DNA of 64,000 nucleotides from Flavihumibacter solisilvae (GCF_000814475.1 NZ_JSVC01000009.1:62001-126000); one strand, 5' to 3'. Positions 52,666-61,928 are shown, counted from the stretch's first letter. Numbers and translations are program-made. The notes: a model not told the origin generated them from the sequence alone.

Positions 52666-54024
52666 ATGTCCAGCTCAGCTCCCATTTCAGATCTACGGGT
52701 TAATACCAGCAACCGGCAGATTCTTTCCATTGCACTACCGATCAGTTTTTCCATTTTTATCCCGCAGATCAATTTTGTAACGAATAATGTTTTCCTCGGC
52801 GGACTCGGAGAAGAGTCGCTGGCCGCAGCGGGTATTACCGGGGTATTCTACCTGATCTTCGCAGTCATTGGCTTCGGTCTCAACAACGGCCTCCAGGCAT
52901 TGATTTCAAGAAGGGCGGGGCAAAACCGGGTTTCCGAAATAGGTAAGCTTTTCATCCAGGGTGTGTATATCTCGCTTGCATTTGCGGCACTTGGGATCCT
53001 GATCACTTACCTGCTTGCACCATATATATTGGGACTGGCATTAAAATCAGATGTTCTCACCGCCAAATGTGTGGACTTCCTGTATATACGCATCTGGGGA
53101 CTACCCTTCCTGTACATCTACCAGATGCGGAATGCGCTGCTTGTCGGAACGAACCAGAGCAAATACCTGATCTGGGGAACAATGGCTGAAACCATCGCCA
53201 ATATCGTGCTCGATTATGGCCTCATCTACGGTAAGTTGGGGTTGCCCGAAATCGGTTTCAATGGCGCGGCAATCGCCTCCATTATTGCAGAGTTCCTGGG
53301 CATGTTCGTCGTATTTTCCGTGATCGAATGGAAGGGAATCAGCAAGCAACTGGGACTGTATCGTGATCTTAAGTTCAATGCAGATGAAACGCGGCTGGTT
53401 CTTGTTCAGTCGTCGCCACTGATCTTCCAGTATGCCATCAGCATCATCAGCTGGGAATTCTTTTACGTGCTTGTGGAACACCATGGCGAACGTGCACTCG
53501 CCATTTCCAATACCATGCGGAACATCTTCGGCATTTTCGGTGTATTCACCTGGGCTTTCGCAGCCACTGCCAACACGATGGTAAGTAACATTATCGGCCA
53601 GGGTATGCAGGAACGGGTTGAAGCACTCATTGTAAGCATCGTGAAGCTGAGTATGAGTTTCTCCCTGATCCTGTGTATAATGCTGAATGTTTTCCCGCAG
53701 GCATTCCTGGCATTGTATGGACAGGGTGATCAGTTTATTGCTGATGCGATACCGGTGCTGCGAATTGTTTCGCTTGCACTGGTGATCATGTCATTTGCCA
53801 ATGTATGGCTGAATTCCGTAACGGGCACAGGTAACACGCGGATCAACCTGATGATTGAAGTAGTGGCAATCTGTTTTTACAGCCTGTATGTCTTTGTGGT
53901 ACTTGAGGTTTACCAGCTGCCGATTACTTATGGCTGGATGTCTGAATGGTTATACTGGGGAATCATGTTCACCCTATCATACATGTATATACGCAGTGGA
54001 AGATGGAAGGGCAAGGTAATCTGA
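52666..54024 (+). CDS. MATE-family multidrug/toxin efflux protein
   Basis: 452 residues with 12 hydrophobic segments in two similar halves. The start 'SNRQILSIALPISFSIFIPQ' and 'GFGLNNGLQALISRRAGQN', 'GLPFLYIYQMRNALLVGTNQ' and 'GNTRINLMIEVV' are MATE features. The likely role is cation-coupled export of toxic organic compounds. An in-frame ATG at 52633 would overlap the divergent gene's promoter, so I prefer 52666. Its promoter is not clearly visible. Confidence 0.92.
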   Translation: MSSSAPISDLRVNTSNRQILSIALPISFSIFIPQINFVTNNVFLGGLGEESLAAAGITGVFYLIFAVIGFGLNNGLQALISRRAGQNRVSEIGKLFIQGVYISLAFAALGILITYLLAPYILGLALKSDVLTAKCVDFLYIRIWGLPFLYIYQMRNALLVGTNQSKYLIWGTMAETIANIVLDYGLIYGKLGLPEIGFNGAAIASIIAEFLGMFVVFSVIEWKGISKQLGLYRDLKFNADETRLVLVQSSPLIFQYAISIISWEFFYVLVEHHGERALAISNTMRNIFGIFGVFTWAFAATANTMVSNIIGQGMQERVEALIVSIVKLSMSFSLILCIMLNVFPQAFLALYGQGDQFIADAIPVLRIVSLALVIMSFANVWLNSVTGTGNTRINLMIEVVAICFYSLYVFVVLEVYQLPITYGWMSEWLYWGIMFTLSYMYIRSGRWKGKVI

Positions 54025-54045
54025 TTACCATGCCCTACCATTGTC

Positions 54046-54402
54046 TCAGCTGAACTGCTTAAAAAGGGTTATGCCTGCCTTGCCGTGAAAACTTTCAATC
54101 GGTGCATTAAGTTTATAAATCGTGATCCGGACAGAAGTCACCTGCTGGTAGCGCTCACGGATCTGCCGGATGATGGCGTCTGCCAGCTCTTCAAGCAATG
54201 GAGCCGGCACATGCATCCGCTCCTTTACGATGCGGTACACCTCTTCGTAACTAACCAGGTACTTCAGATTGTTATACCGGTCCTCTGAAGCTTCATAGTT
54301 CACATCCAGGCTTACTTCGAAGTCGTTGCCGGCTTTTTCTTCGCCGGCATACAAGCCGTGGTAACCGTAAAAAATGAGGTTATGAAGGTGGACGGTAAGC
54401 AA
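54046..54402 (-). CDS. folB: Dihydroneopterin aldolase
   Basis: 118 residues. 'LHNLIFYGYHGLYAGEEKAG' is the FolB start with the active-site Tyr/His region, and 'VSYEEVYRIVKERM' and 'VTSVRITIYKLNAPIESFHG' are conserved. It cleaves dihydroneopterin to glycolaldehyde and a pterin in folate synthesis. It is a single gene with its own -7 element. Confidence 0.95.
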   Translation of the reverse strand: MLTVHLHNLIFYGYHGLYAGEEKAGNDFEVSLDVNYEASEDRYNNLKYLVSYEEVYRIVKERMHVPAPLLEELADAIIRQIRERYQQVTSVRITIYKLNAPIESFHGKAGITLFKQFS

Positions 54403-54420
54403 GATTCAATATTAAAAGTT

Positions 54421-54428
54421 CAAAAGTA
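54421..54428 (-). promoter_or_regulatory. -7 element of folB
   Basis: TACTTTTG on the minus strand, a perfect TAnnTTTG, 18 bp before the ATG. Confidence 0.65.
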
Positions 54429-54451
54429 AAAAACGCATCAGAACATTGGCA

Positions 54452-55402
54452 TTAAACAGCATTGGCTGATAAAAACCGTTCTGCGTCCAGGGCTGCCATA
54501 CAACCACTGCCGGCAGCTGTTACGGCCTGGCGATAGATCTTATCCTGCACATCGCCGGAAGCAAATACACCTTCCACATTGGTCTTTGAAGTACCTGGAA
54601 CGGTCTGGATATAACCGGCTTCATCCATGGTCAGCCAGCCTTTGAAAATATCAGAATTTGGCTGATGCCCGATGGCTACAAAAAATCCGTTCACCGGTAT
54701 TTCGGTTATGGAATTATCCTGGTTGTTGCGGATGCGTACCGCAGTTACCTTCTGGTCACCAACTATTTCCTCTGTTTCACTGTGATAGTACACCTGGATA
54801 TTCGAAGTTGCTTTAACCCGGTCCTGCATCACTTTCGATGCTTTCATTCCGTCCTCACCCTTCCTCACGATCATGTGAACTTTGGTAGCAAGCTTGGAGA
54901 GATATACTGCTTCCTCACATGCCGTGTCACCCGCACCAACAATTGCCACTTCCTTACCGCGGAAAAAGAATCCGTCGCAAACTGCGCACGCACTAACGCC
55001 GAAGCCGTTCAGGCGTTGCTCACTTTCAATGCCCAGCCATTTTGCAGAGGCACCTGTTGCAATGATCACCGAATCTGCCCTGATCTCTTTTTCTTCATCA
55101 ATCCAAACTTTGAAAGGACGTTCCGAAAAATCCACTTTTGTGGCGAGCCCGAACCGGATATCTGCGCCCATCCTCACGGCCTGTTTTTCAAAATCGATCA
55201 TCATTTCAGGTCCCTGGATGCCGTCTGCATAACCGGGATAGTTTTCTACTTCGGTCGTTATGGTAAGCTGACCACCCGGCTGGATACCCTGGTAAAGTAC
55301 AGGTTTCAACGCAGCCCTGGCCGCATATATCGCGGCTGTATACCCTGCAGGTCCTGAACCTATAATCAAACAATGAACGTGCTCTGCTGAACTATTTGCC
55401 AT
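54452..55402 (-). CDS. trxB: Thioredoxin-disulfide reductase
   Basis: 316 residues. The FAD-binding 'CLIIGSGPAGYTAAIYAARA', the redox pair Cys139-Ala-Val-Cys142 in 'ACAVCDGFFF', the NADPH-site 'AIVGAGDTACEEAVYL' and the FAD-binding end 'GVFASGDVQDKIYRQAVTA' are all present. It reduces thioredoxin with NADPH. It is a single gene with its own promoter core and is not next to a thioredoxin gene. Confidence 0.97.
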   Translation of the reverse strand: MANSSAEHVHCLIIGSGPAGYTAAIYAARAALKPVLYQGIQPGGQLTITTEVENYPGYADGIQGPEMMIDFEKQAVRMGADIRFGLATKVDFSERPFKVWIDEEKEIRADSVIIATGASAKWLGIESEQRLNGFGVSACAVCDGFFFRGKEVAIVGAGDTACEEAVYLSKLATKVHMIVRKGEDGMKASKVMQDRVKATSNIQVYYHSETEEIVGDQKVTAVRIRNNQDNSITEIPVNGFFVAIGHQPNSDIFKGWLTMDEAGYIQTVPGTSKTNVEGVFASGDVQDKIYRQAVTAAGSGCMAALDAERFLSANAV

Positions 55403-55430
55403 ACATAAAATCTTTTACTGATAGAACCAT

Positions 55431-55438
55431 CAAAAATA
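55431..55438 (-). promoter_or_regulatory. -7 element of trxB
   Basis: TATTTTTG on the minus strand, a perfect TAnnTTTG, 28 bp before the ATG. Confidence 0.6.
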
Positions 55439-55493
55439 GTGGTTATACAAATCGTTTTTATATGCTGTAAGCTTTCGGTTATGCAAATCGGGA

Positions 55494-56378
55494 TTATTTG
55501 GGGATAACCAGTGTGGTATACTGGACCGCATAACCGCCGAAATATCCCAGGGCACCATTCGAGATATTGCCAAGCACCTTTGTAGGTGAGGAAAATGGAC
55601 TTCCGATGCTGGAATAGTTGTATTCCATGGTCCGCCAGAAATCGAAAGTAACCTTATCGATATTGGTGAATTTCATTACAACAGAATCGCCCCTGGTAAA
55701 GAAAGAGTAGGTTTCGAAATCAATTTCCTCGTTCCTGTCAACACCTTTCTCCACTTCAATATCATAGGTAGTGCCATCTACAACCTGGTCATCGAACACC
55801 GAGTTGAAGCCGGGGTTAAACGGACCACCGTTGGTGGAATTGAAAAAACGGATATAGTTTCCGAATCCGGGCGGGTCAGTGACCCGGGCCATCATAATGA
55901 CAAGCGAAGTATCCGGATTGTTGGGTGATGGCTTCCACCAGAGGGAATCTATGGTTTTCGTGAGGAAAGGAATGGTAGTGGAACTGTTATATGTTTTCCC
56001 TGCCGACTCTATCGTCACCTGGTAAGATTTTCCTTCCTCACCGGCAAAGGCAGTGGCGAGGTCAGCCGAATCAACGGAATAATAATAAAGTTCCCCTGCC
56101 GGTGAGGGCACGGAATATTCCTTGAGTTTATGAGTAGTGACGCCATTTGACACCCGGATGTCGGCACCGCGGACAAACGAGCCAGCGAGGATCTCCGGGC
56201 TTATCTCACTGAAATAATCGAGGCTGTTACTCAGGATGAATACCGGTACCTGGCCTGCTTCGATAACTCCTTCCACCACAAGCTTGGGTTCCTGCTCATC
56301 CAGATCAAAGTCAATTTTCTTTTCGCAGGCACTAAGAAAGATGGCGGCTGTTACCGCGAGAATGGATCTCCGCATCAT
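55494..56378 (-). CDS. DUF4249 lipoprotein
   Basis: 294 residues. The signal 'RRSILAVTAAIFLSACEKKI' has its lipobox Cys at about 18. The Ig-like mature part begins 'DEQEPKLVVEGVIEAGQVPV' and contains 'YQVTIESAGKTYNSSTTIPF', both typical of DUF4249. Proteins of this family usually sit beside a TonB-dependent receptor and resemble the partner lipoprotein of such receptors. No receptor gene is next to this one: rpoD lies 107 bp upstream and trxB downstream. It may act with a receptor encoded elsewhere. Confidence 0.88.
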   Translation of the reverse strand: MMRRSILAVTAAIFLSACEKKIDFDLDEQEPKLVVEGVIEAGQVPVFILSNSLDYFSEISPEILAGSFVRGADIRVSNGVTTHKLKEYSVPSPAGELYYYSVDSADLATAFAGEEGKSYQVTIESAGKTYNSSTTIPFLTKTIDSLWWKPSPNNPDTSLVIMMARVTDPPGFGNYIRFFNSTNGGPFNPGFNSVFDDQVVDGTTYDIEVEKGVDRNEEIDFETYSFFTRGDSVVMKFTNIDKVTFDFWRTMEYNYSSIGSPFSSPTKVLGNISNGALGYFGGYAVQYTTLVIPK

Positions 56379-56485
56379 TTTCAGGCGTCAGGTTTTGAAC
56401 TATAACAAGGTACCGGCCAAATGGTTATAAAACAAATCCCGCTGCAGGCAGCGGGACGTGTCATTAAACTATATAACCGGTATCA

Positions 56486-57343
56486 TTATCCTAAATATGC
56501 TTTCAGCGCGTTGCTGTAACGGGCTTTCTGGAGGCGTTTGATCGCCCTTTCCTTGATCTGGCGGATACGTTCTTTGGTAAGATCGTATTTCTGACCGATC
56601 TGCTCGATGGTTACCCCGTTTTCACCGTCGAGTCCGAAATATGCGTTCACAATTTCGGCTTCGCGGGGACTCAGGGATTTAAGCACCCGGCGGATTTCGT
56701 TACGGAGTGAATCCTGCATAACGTCTTCGTCGGTATCGTCGCTTCCTTCCAGCAGGTCGCCCATTGCCACGTCTTCTGCCTCGTGAACCGGGGCGTCAAG
56801 GGAGGTATGGCGGGTATTGCTCTGGAAAATATTGTTGATCTCAGTTTCGCTCATTTCGAGGATCTCAGCCAGCTCTTCAGTTGATGGCTCACGCTCATGC
56901 TCCTGCTCGAATGCCATATAAGCCTTGTTGGCCTTATTATATGTTCCGATCTTATTCTGGGGCAGACGAACGAGACGGCCCTGCTCAGCCAATGCCTGGA
57001 GGATCGACTGACGAATCCACCATACAGCGTATGAAATGAATTTGAAACCCTTTGTTTCATCGAAACGCTGGGCAGCTTTGATCAGACCCAGGTTACCTTC
57101 ATTGATAAGGTCACTGAGTGAAAGACCCTGGTGCTGGTATTGCTTGGCCACGGACACCACGAAACGGAGGTTGGCCTGAACAAGTTTGTCAAGCGCACGC
57201 TGGTCGCCCATTTTGATCCGCTGGGCCAGTGTGGTCTCCTCTTCCGGAGTGATCATTGAAATTTTGGAAATTTCCTGTAGGTACTTTTCTACCGCCTGGG
57301 AGTCGCGGTTGGTAATCTGTGTAGCAATTTTAAGCTGCCTCAT
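56486..57343 (-). CDS. rpoD: Primary RNA polymerase sigma factor (SigA/RpoD, Bacteroidota form)
   Basis: 285 residues. Region 1.2 begins 'AVEKYLQEISKISMITPEEE'; region 2 has 'LVQANLRFVVSVAKQYQHQG' and the promoter-melting 'KGFKFISYAVWWIRQSI'; region 3 and region 4.2 ('GQKYDLTKERIRQIKERAIK') follow. Region 1.1 is absent, as in the Bacteroidota primary sigma factor, which reads TAnnTTTG. The gene has such an element about 110 bp upstream. It is a single gene followed by DUF4249 on the same strand. Confidence 0.96.
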   Translation of the reverse strand: MRQLKIATQITNRDSQAVEKYLQEISKISMITPEEETTLAQRIKMGDQRALDKLVQANLRFVVSVAKQYQHQGLSLSDLINEGNLGLIKAAQRFDETKGFKFISYAVWWIRQSILQALAEQGRLVRLPQNKIGTYNKANKAYMAFEQEHEREPSTEELAEILEMSETEINNIFQSNTRHTSLDAPVHEAEDVAMGDLLEGSDDTDEDVMQDSLRNEIRRVLKSLSPREAEIVNAYFGLDGENGVTIEQIGQKYDLTKERIRQIKERAIKRLQKARYSNALKAYLG

Positions 57344-57448
57344 GCCTGTCTGTTAATTTAATGAATAACGCTCTAATGACGCATACGGTTCGCCGGAAGT
57401 TGCAACGGTGAAGGTTAAAAGAAGGCGAAAATGGTCCAGAACTGTCTG

Positions 57449-57456
57449 CAAAAGTA
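57449..57456 (-). promoter_or_regulatory. -7 element of rpoD
   Basis: TACTTTTG on the minus strand, a perfect TAnnTTTG; the extended core TACTTTTGCAGA is the same as at rnpB. The start codon lies about 105 bp further on, so the leader would be about 100 nt long. Confidence 0.6.
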
Positions 57457-57531
57457 ATCACGAAAATACAGACTTCATAGCTTATGTGGATAATTATCTG
57501 CTTTTAATAGATAATTATTATATGGAAACCA

Positions 57532-58710
57532 TTAGCTGTAGGTGATCACCTCACCATCAGGAGCATGCAAAAATAGTTCCTTTTTGTCTGCGGCCTCTAC
57601 CCTGCCGACAACCCTCCCTTCAAGTCCGAGCGCTTTTCCGGCCAGGATCATCTTTTCAGCCGCTGCCTCCGTGGTAAACACTTCCAGGCGATGACCCATA
57701 TTAAACACCTGGTACATTTCACGCCAGTCGGACCCGGATGCCTGCTGTAAAAGATTGAATACTACCGGGGGCGCGAAAAGGTTATCCTTGGTGATCCGGA
57801 AGTTTCCGGGCAGGTACTTCATGCATTTCGTCTGTCCACCACCGCTGCAATGAACCAGGCCATGGATCTCCTCAAAAAAGCCGCTCAACAGTTGTTTCAT
57901 CAGCGGGGCGTAGGTCCGGGTCGGGCTCAGCAGCAGGTGACCGATGTCGGTCCGGCCAAAGCCTTCCACGTCGATGGTGTCGGTCATCTTATTGGGACCA
58001 ATATATACTACCTGGTCGTTAAGCCCGGTATCGAAAGACTCCGGGAACCCTGATCCGTAACTTTTATGCAGTGCATCGTGGCGGGCGCTGGTGAGGCCAT
58101 TGCTGCCGATCCCGCTGTTATAAGTGTTTTCGTAGCTGGCTTTCCCGGAACTGGCAAAACCAACGATCACGTCGCCCGCACTGATCCGGTCATTGGTCAC
58201 CAGCCTGTTCTTTGGCCAGCGGGCGGTCATGGTGCCATTCACCGCGATCGTCCGTACCACGTCGCCCACATCGGCGGTTTCCCCGCCGAGGTAGTGGATA
58301 TTCACCCCGTAGCCCTTCATTTCGTCAAAAAACTCCTGGGTCCCGGAAATTATGGCTTCCAGGACTTCCCCCGGGATCAGCCTCTTGTTACGGTCGATGG
58401 TGGATGAAAAAAGGAGATTGTCGTTGATCCCCACGCAAAGCAGGTCATCGATATTCATCACGATCGCGTCCTGCGCGATGCCTTTCCATACCGAAATATC
58501 ACCGGTTTCCTTCCAGTAGAGGTAGGCCAGGATGCTTTTTGTTCCGGCCCCGTCGGCATGCATGAGATTTACCCATTCTGCATCAGCACCCAGGAAATCC
58601 GGGTAAATTTTGCAGAATGCAAAGGGAAATAGTCCCTGGTCAAGCTTTTCCGTTGCTTTATGTACCTCTTCCTTCTGAGCAGAAACACCCCTTTGCGAAT
58701 AAAGACTCAT
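57532..58710 (-). CDS. purM: Phosphoribosylformylglycinamidine cyclo-ligase (AIR synthase)
   Basis: 392 residues. ATG 58710 gives 'MSLYSQRGVSAQKEEVHKAT', the usual start of the longer Bacteroidota PurM; an earlier in-frame ATG (58758) adds 16 residues without family match. Signatures are 'MHADGAGTKSILAYLYWKET', 'QDAIVMNIDDLLCVGI' and 'LGGETADVGDVV'. It forms aminoimidazole ribonucleotide in purine synthesis. It is divergent from ribF with an 83-bp shared promoter region. Confidence 0.92.
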   Translation of the reverse strand: MSLYSQRGVSAQKEEVHKATEKLDQGLFPFAFCKIYPDFLGADAEWVNLMHADGAGTKSILAYLYWKETGDISVWKGIAQDAIVMNIDDLLCVGINDNLLFSSTIDRNKRLIPGEVLEAIISGTQEFFDEMKGYGVNIHYLGGETADVGDVVRTIAVNGTMTARWPKNRLVTNDRISAGDVIVGFASSGKASYENTYNSGIGSNGLTSARHDALHKSYGSGFPESFDTGLNDQVVYIGPNKMTDTIDVEGFGRTDIGHLLLSPTRTYAPLMKQLLSGFFEEIHGLVHCSGGGQTKCMKYLPGNFRITKDNLFAPPVVFNLLQQASGSDWREMYQVFNMGHRLEVFTTEAAAEKMILAGKALGLEGRVVGRVEAADKKELFLHAPDGEVITYS

Positions 58711-58775
58711 GTTGTTGATTTCGAACTGCGAAGGTGAGAATGAAAACCCAAAATTCAAAATCTCCTACTTTCAAT

Positions 58776-58783
58776 TAGCTTTG
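58776..58783 (+). promoter_or_regulatory. -7 element of ribF
   Basis: TAGCTTTG, a perfect TAnnTTTG, ending 10 bp before the ribF ATG (58794). The leader would be only a few bases long. Confidence 0.6.
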
Positions 58784-58793
58784 CTCCCTTCGA

Positions 58794-59747
58794 ATGCAAG
58801 TTCACAGAAATATCAAAGACCTTCCGATATTCCGGAACGCTGTCATTACTATCGGTACATTCGACGGTGTTCACCTGGGCCACTGTAGTATCATAGGCCA
58901 GCTGAAGGAAGTCGCGACCCGCGTCAACGGCGAAACGGTAATTATTACCTTTCACCCGCACCCCCGCCGGATCGTGGGGAATGAAGCACAACCAGTGCAG
59001 CTGTTGACCAGCCTTCCGGAAAAGATCCACCTGTTGCGGGCGGCGGGAATCGACCATCTTATTGTGGTGCCTTTTAACCAGGAGTTTGCTGCCCAGTCGC
59101 CGCAGGACTATGTCGAATCCTTCCTGATCAGGCACTTTAACCCGCATACGATCATAATTGGTTACGACCACCGGTTCGGCCATAACCGGGAAGGTGATTT
59201 TCACCTGCTGGAAGCATATGCGGAGAAACATGCCTTCCAGCTTGTAGAGATCCCGGGCAAATTGCTGGAGGAATCAACCATCAGTTCCACCCGGATCCGC
59301 CAGGCGCTGCTGCAGGGCGATTCCGAACTTGCAGCCAACCTGCTGGGATACGATTATTTTTTTGAAGGCATTGTGGTCAAAGGAAACCAGCTCGGAAGAA
59401 CACTGGGGTTTCCCACAGCCAACCTGCAACTGACTGATAACGAAAAACTCATTCCTGCCAACGGTGTTTATGCGGTTACTGTACAAAGGCTTAACCAGAC
59501 CACTGAGCTGAGGCAACATCTCAATGGAATGATGAATATCGGGGTGCGGCCAACTGTCGACGGCCTCAACCGGGTCATCGAAGTGAACATCTTCAATTTT
59601 GATGAGGATATTTACGGGGAAAGCCTGCAGGTGACATTGCACAAAAGACTGCGGGAAGAGAAGAAATTCGATGGACTTGATGCCCTGAAAAAACAACTGG
59701 CACTCGACCGGGAAGCAAGCCAGTCTTTCCTCGCTAAAACATCTTAG
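58794..59747 (+). CDS. ribF: Bifunctional riboflavin kinase / FAD synthetase
   Basis: 317 residues. The N-terminal FMN adenylyltransferase has 'AVITIGTFDGVHLGHCSIIG' and 'IIGYDHRFGHNREGDFHLLE'; 'ISSTRIRQALLQGD' closes that domain. The riboflavin kinase domain (about 185-317) has 'GRTLGFPTANLQL' and 'GMMNIGVRPTVDG'. It makes FMN and FAD from riboflavin. Its end overlaps the 3' end of the convergent holA gene by 14 bp. Confidence 0.95.
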   Translation: MQVHRNIKDLPIFRNAVITIGTFDGVHLGHCSIIGQLKEVATRVNGETVIITFHPHPRRIVGNEAQPVQLLTSLPEKIHLLRAAGIDHLIVVPFNQEFAAQSPQDYVESFLIRHFNPHTIIIGYDHRFGHNREGDFHLLEAYAEKHAFQLVEIPGKLLEESTISSTRIRQALLQGDSELAANLLGYDYFFEGIVVKGNQLGRTLGFPTANLQLTDNEKLIPANGVYAVTVQRLNQTTELRQHLNGMMNIGVRPTVDGLNRVIEVNIFNFDEDIYGESLQVTLHKRLREEKKFDGLDALKKQLALDREASQSFLAKTS

Positions 59748-60729
59748 CCACCATTTCTTTCATCAATGAGGCATCTTCGGTACCTGCATCATTCACGCCA
59801 ACTGATTTGAGGTTGTATTCATGCAATAACAACAGGATCCTTTCAATGCCCTCGTAGTCGAAACGCTGGGCGGCAGCGAGATAATCTTTCACAAAGAACG
59901 GGGAAACACCTAATGAAGAAGCGACAGCCTTTTCATCGCGTGACGGTACGCCGAATACCTGGAAGACCTTACTGAAAAAGTTATACAACGCAGGCAGCAC
60001 CATCTGGATGGGCCCGGCCTTGGGATTACCCCCGAAATAGTTGATGATCCGGATAGCTTTTGCCAGGTCCTTTTTTGCAATGGCGTCCTGTAATTCGAAG
60101 ACGTTGAACTCCTTGCTGACGCCGACAAACTGTTCAATATCGTCTTCGGTTATAGTTTTCCGTGAGCCCAGGTTCAGCAGCAGTTTGTCAATCTCGTTAT
60201 CGATCCTGCTGAGGTCATTTCCGATATGGTCGACAAGCAGCATCAGCGCCTTCTGGTTAACCTGGTAGCCTTTGGAAGAAATAAGTTTTTCGGTCCACCC
60301 CGGCAACTGGTTGTCGTACATTTTTTTCGTCTGCAGCAACTCGGTCTTGTCTTTCAGCATTTTGGCCAGCTTGCTGCGGCCGTCAACCTTCTTTTCCTTG
60401 TGACCTACGACAAAAACAGTTGATTTGAGGGGATTGGAGATATATCCTTCGAGTTTGTCCAGCTCCTTCATCTGCTGGGCCTCTTTGAGCAGCACCACCT
60501 GCCGCTCGGCAAACATGGGGTAACGCATGCAGGCATTCACTACATCTGCCCAGTTGGCTTCGCGTCCATAGAACACCGTTAGATTGAATCCTGCCTCGGC
60601 TTCTGTCAGCAGGTTTCTTTCTGCTTCTTTCATCAATTTATCGATGTAATAGTCTTCCTCCCCTTCCAGCCAGTATACCGGTTTGAATTTTTTCTGCTTC
60701 CAGTCGGCCAGTATTTGTTCTACGGACAT
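59734..60729 (-). CDS. holA: DNA polymerase III delta subunit
   Basis: 331 residues. 'FKPVYWLEGEEDYYIDKLM' begins the clamp-loader delta fold, and 'NVFELQDAIAKKDLAKAIRI' and 'SPFFVKDYLAAAQRFDYEGI' in the C-terminal part are typical HolA segments. It opens the sliding clamp during loading. The gene has a promoter-like sequence at 60748-60755 and overlaps the end of ribF. Confidence 0.92.
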   Translation of the reverse strand: MSVEQILADWKQKKFKPVYWLEGEEDYYIDKLMKEAERNLLTEAEAGFNLTVFYGREANWADVVNACMRYPMFAERQVVLLKEAQQMKELDKLEGYISNPLKSTVFVVGHKEKKVDGRSKLAKMLKDKTELLQTKKMYDNQLPGWTEKLISSKGYQVNQKALMLLVDHIGNDLSRIDNEIDKLLLNLGSRKTITEDDIEQFVGVSKEFNVFELQDAIAKKDLAKAIRIINYFGGNPKAGPIQMVLPALYNFFSKVFQVFGVPSRDEKAVASSLGVSPFFVKDYLAAAQRFDYEGIERILLLLHEYNLKSVGVNDAGTEDASLMKEMVAKMF

Positions 60730-60747
60730 GATTCAGTTTATGGGCTG

Positions 60748-60755
60748 CAATAATA
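60748..60755 (-). promoter_or_regulatory. Likely -7 element of holA
   Basis: TATTATTG on the minus strand; TATTATTGCAGCC here is identical to the sequence before the DUF3822 operon. It lies 18 bp before the ATG. Confidence 0.5.
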
Positions 60756-60935
60756 CTTGAAAGCTGCGAAAAAAGTTGGAAATTAGCGACTACCTGCCGC
60801 GTAACTGGCTGAGACAGTGTTTGTAGGAAAAGGAGATTTTTTTTGGCACGGTTTTAGAATGGGCATCAATACGGGGAATCAAAATCAACATAAAAACTGA
60901 TCAAACCATTTCTAAATTCAGAAAAACAAATACGA

Positions 60936-61910
60936 ATGAGTACTTCAAATTATCCTTCAGCAACCCCTTCACAGGAGCCTAAAAAGGACTACAAAGGCCT
61001 GATTATCGCATTACTGGCCGCTGGCCTTCTTGGTACATGGGGTTATTTATTGTGGAACAACAATAAAAACGAACAAACCATCCAGCAGAAAGAAGCTACT
61101 ATTGCCCAGGTAACAGATGAGAAAACTGAATTGCAGCGCAATTTCGATGCTTCACTGGCCCGCCTGGATTCCGTAACCGGAAACAACAACGCACTGGAAG
61201 GTAAACTCAGCGAAAAGAACAGTGAAATTACCAAGCTGAAATCAGAAATCCGCAGCATCCTCAATAAGCGTAATGCTACTGCAGCAGAACTGAAGCGCGC
61301 TAAAGAACTCATTGCACAAATGAATGAAAAGGTTGCTAACCTGGAGCAGGAAGTAGCCCGTCTGACTACAGAAAACCAGCAGCTGAACACAGACCTGACT
61401 TCTGAAAAGACAAAAACAACCCAGCTTACTTCTGATCTCGCAACTACAACTTCCCAAAAAGTAGAGCTCGAGCAGAAAGTGGATGTAGCTTCTACATTGA
61501 ACGCTTACAACATCGCCATCACTCCTATCAACGAGAAAAAAGGCGGCAAAGAGAAGGTAACTTCTACTGCTAAGCGTGTAGACAAACTCGTTATCTCTTT
61601 CGATGTTGACAACCGTATTGCTCCTGCAGGTCAGTCAGACGTATATGTTCTGGTAACTGGTCCTGATGGTAAGCCGGTTTCACAGGAAACTCTGGGTTCA
61701 GGCACTTTCACTACCCGTGAAGAAGGTGACAGGCCTTTCACTGCAAAAGTTCCTGTAAAGATCGAAACAGGCAAAAAGACTCCGGTTGAGTTCGCATGGA
61801 AGCCAGGAGAAAACTTCCAGCGTGGTAACTACAAGATTGAAATCTACCACAATGGTTTCAAAATTGGTGAAGGTACACGTGAACTTAAGAAAGGTGGTCT
61901 GTTTGGTTAA
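60936..61910 (+). CDS. Coiled-coil membrane protein with C-terminal beta domain
   Basis: 324 residues. A short Pro/Ser/Lys-rich N-terminus, one membrane helix ('GLIIALLAAGLLGTWGYLLW', about 26-45), a long coiled coil (about 50-190, 'KLSEKNSEITKLKSEIRSIL' and more) and a beta-rich end ('VYVLVTGPDGKPVSQET', 'FQRGNYKIEIYHNGFKIGEG'). The end looks like an Ig-like or WYL-free beta domain; I do not recognise the family, though such proteins recur in Chitinophagaceae. The codons look biased to GGT, CGT, GCT, GAA and AAC more than in its neighbours, suggesting high expression. A terminator follows. Confidence 0.88.
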   Translation: MSTSNYPSATPSQEPKKDYKGLIIALLAAGLLGTWGYLLWNNNKNEQTIQQKEATIAQVTDEKTELQRNFDASLARLDSVTGNNNALEGKLSEKNSEITKLKSEIRSILNKRNATAAELKRAKELIAQMNEKVANLEQEVARLTTENQQLNTDLTSEKTKTTQLTSDLATTTSQKVELEQKVDVASTLNAYNIAITPINEKKGGKEKVTSTAKRVDKLVISFDVDNRIAPAGQSDVYVLVTGPDGKPVSQETLGSGTFTTREEGDRPFTAKVPVKIETGKKTPVEFAWKPGENFQRGNYKIEIYHNGFKIGEGTRELKKGGLFG

Positions 61911-61928
61911 TCGAACACAACTTCTTAT

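Noticed and set aside
54665-55357. 230-residue plus-strand frame opposite trxB
   Set aside because: It is a shadow of trxB; no family words and the strong minus-strand gene explains the codon pattern.
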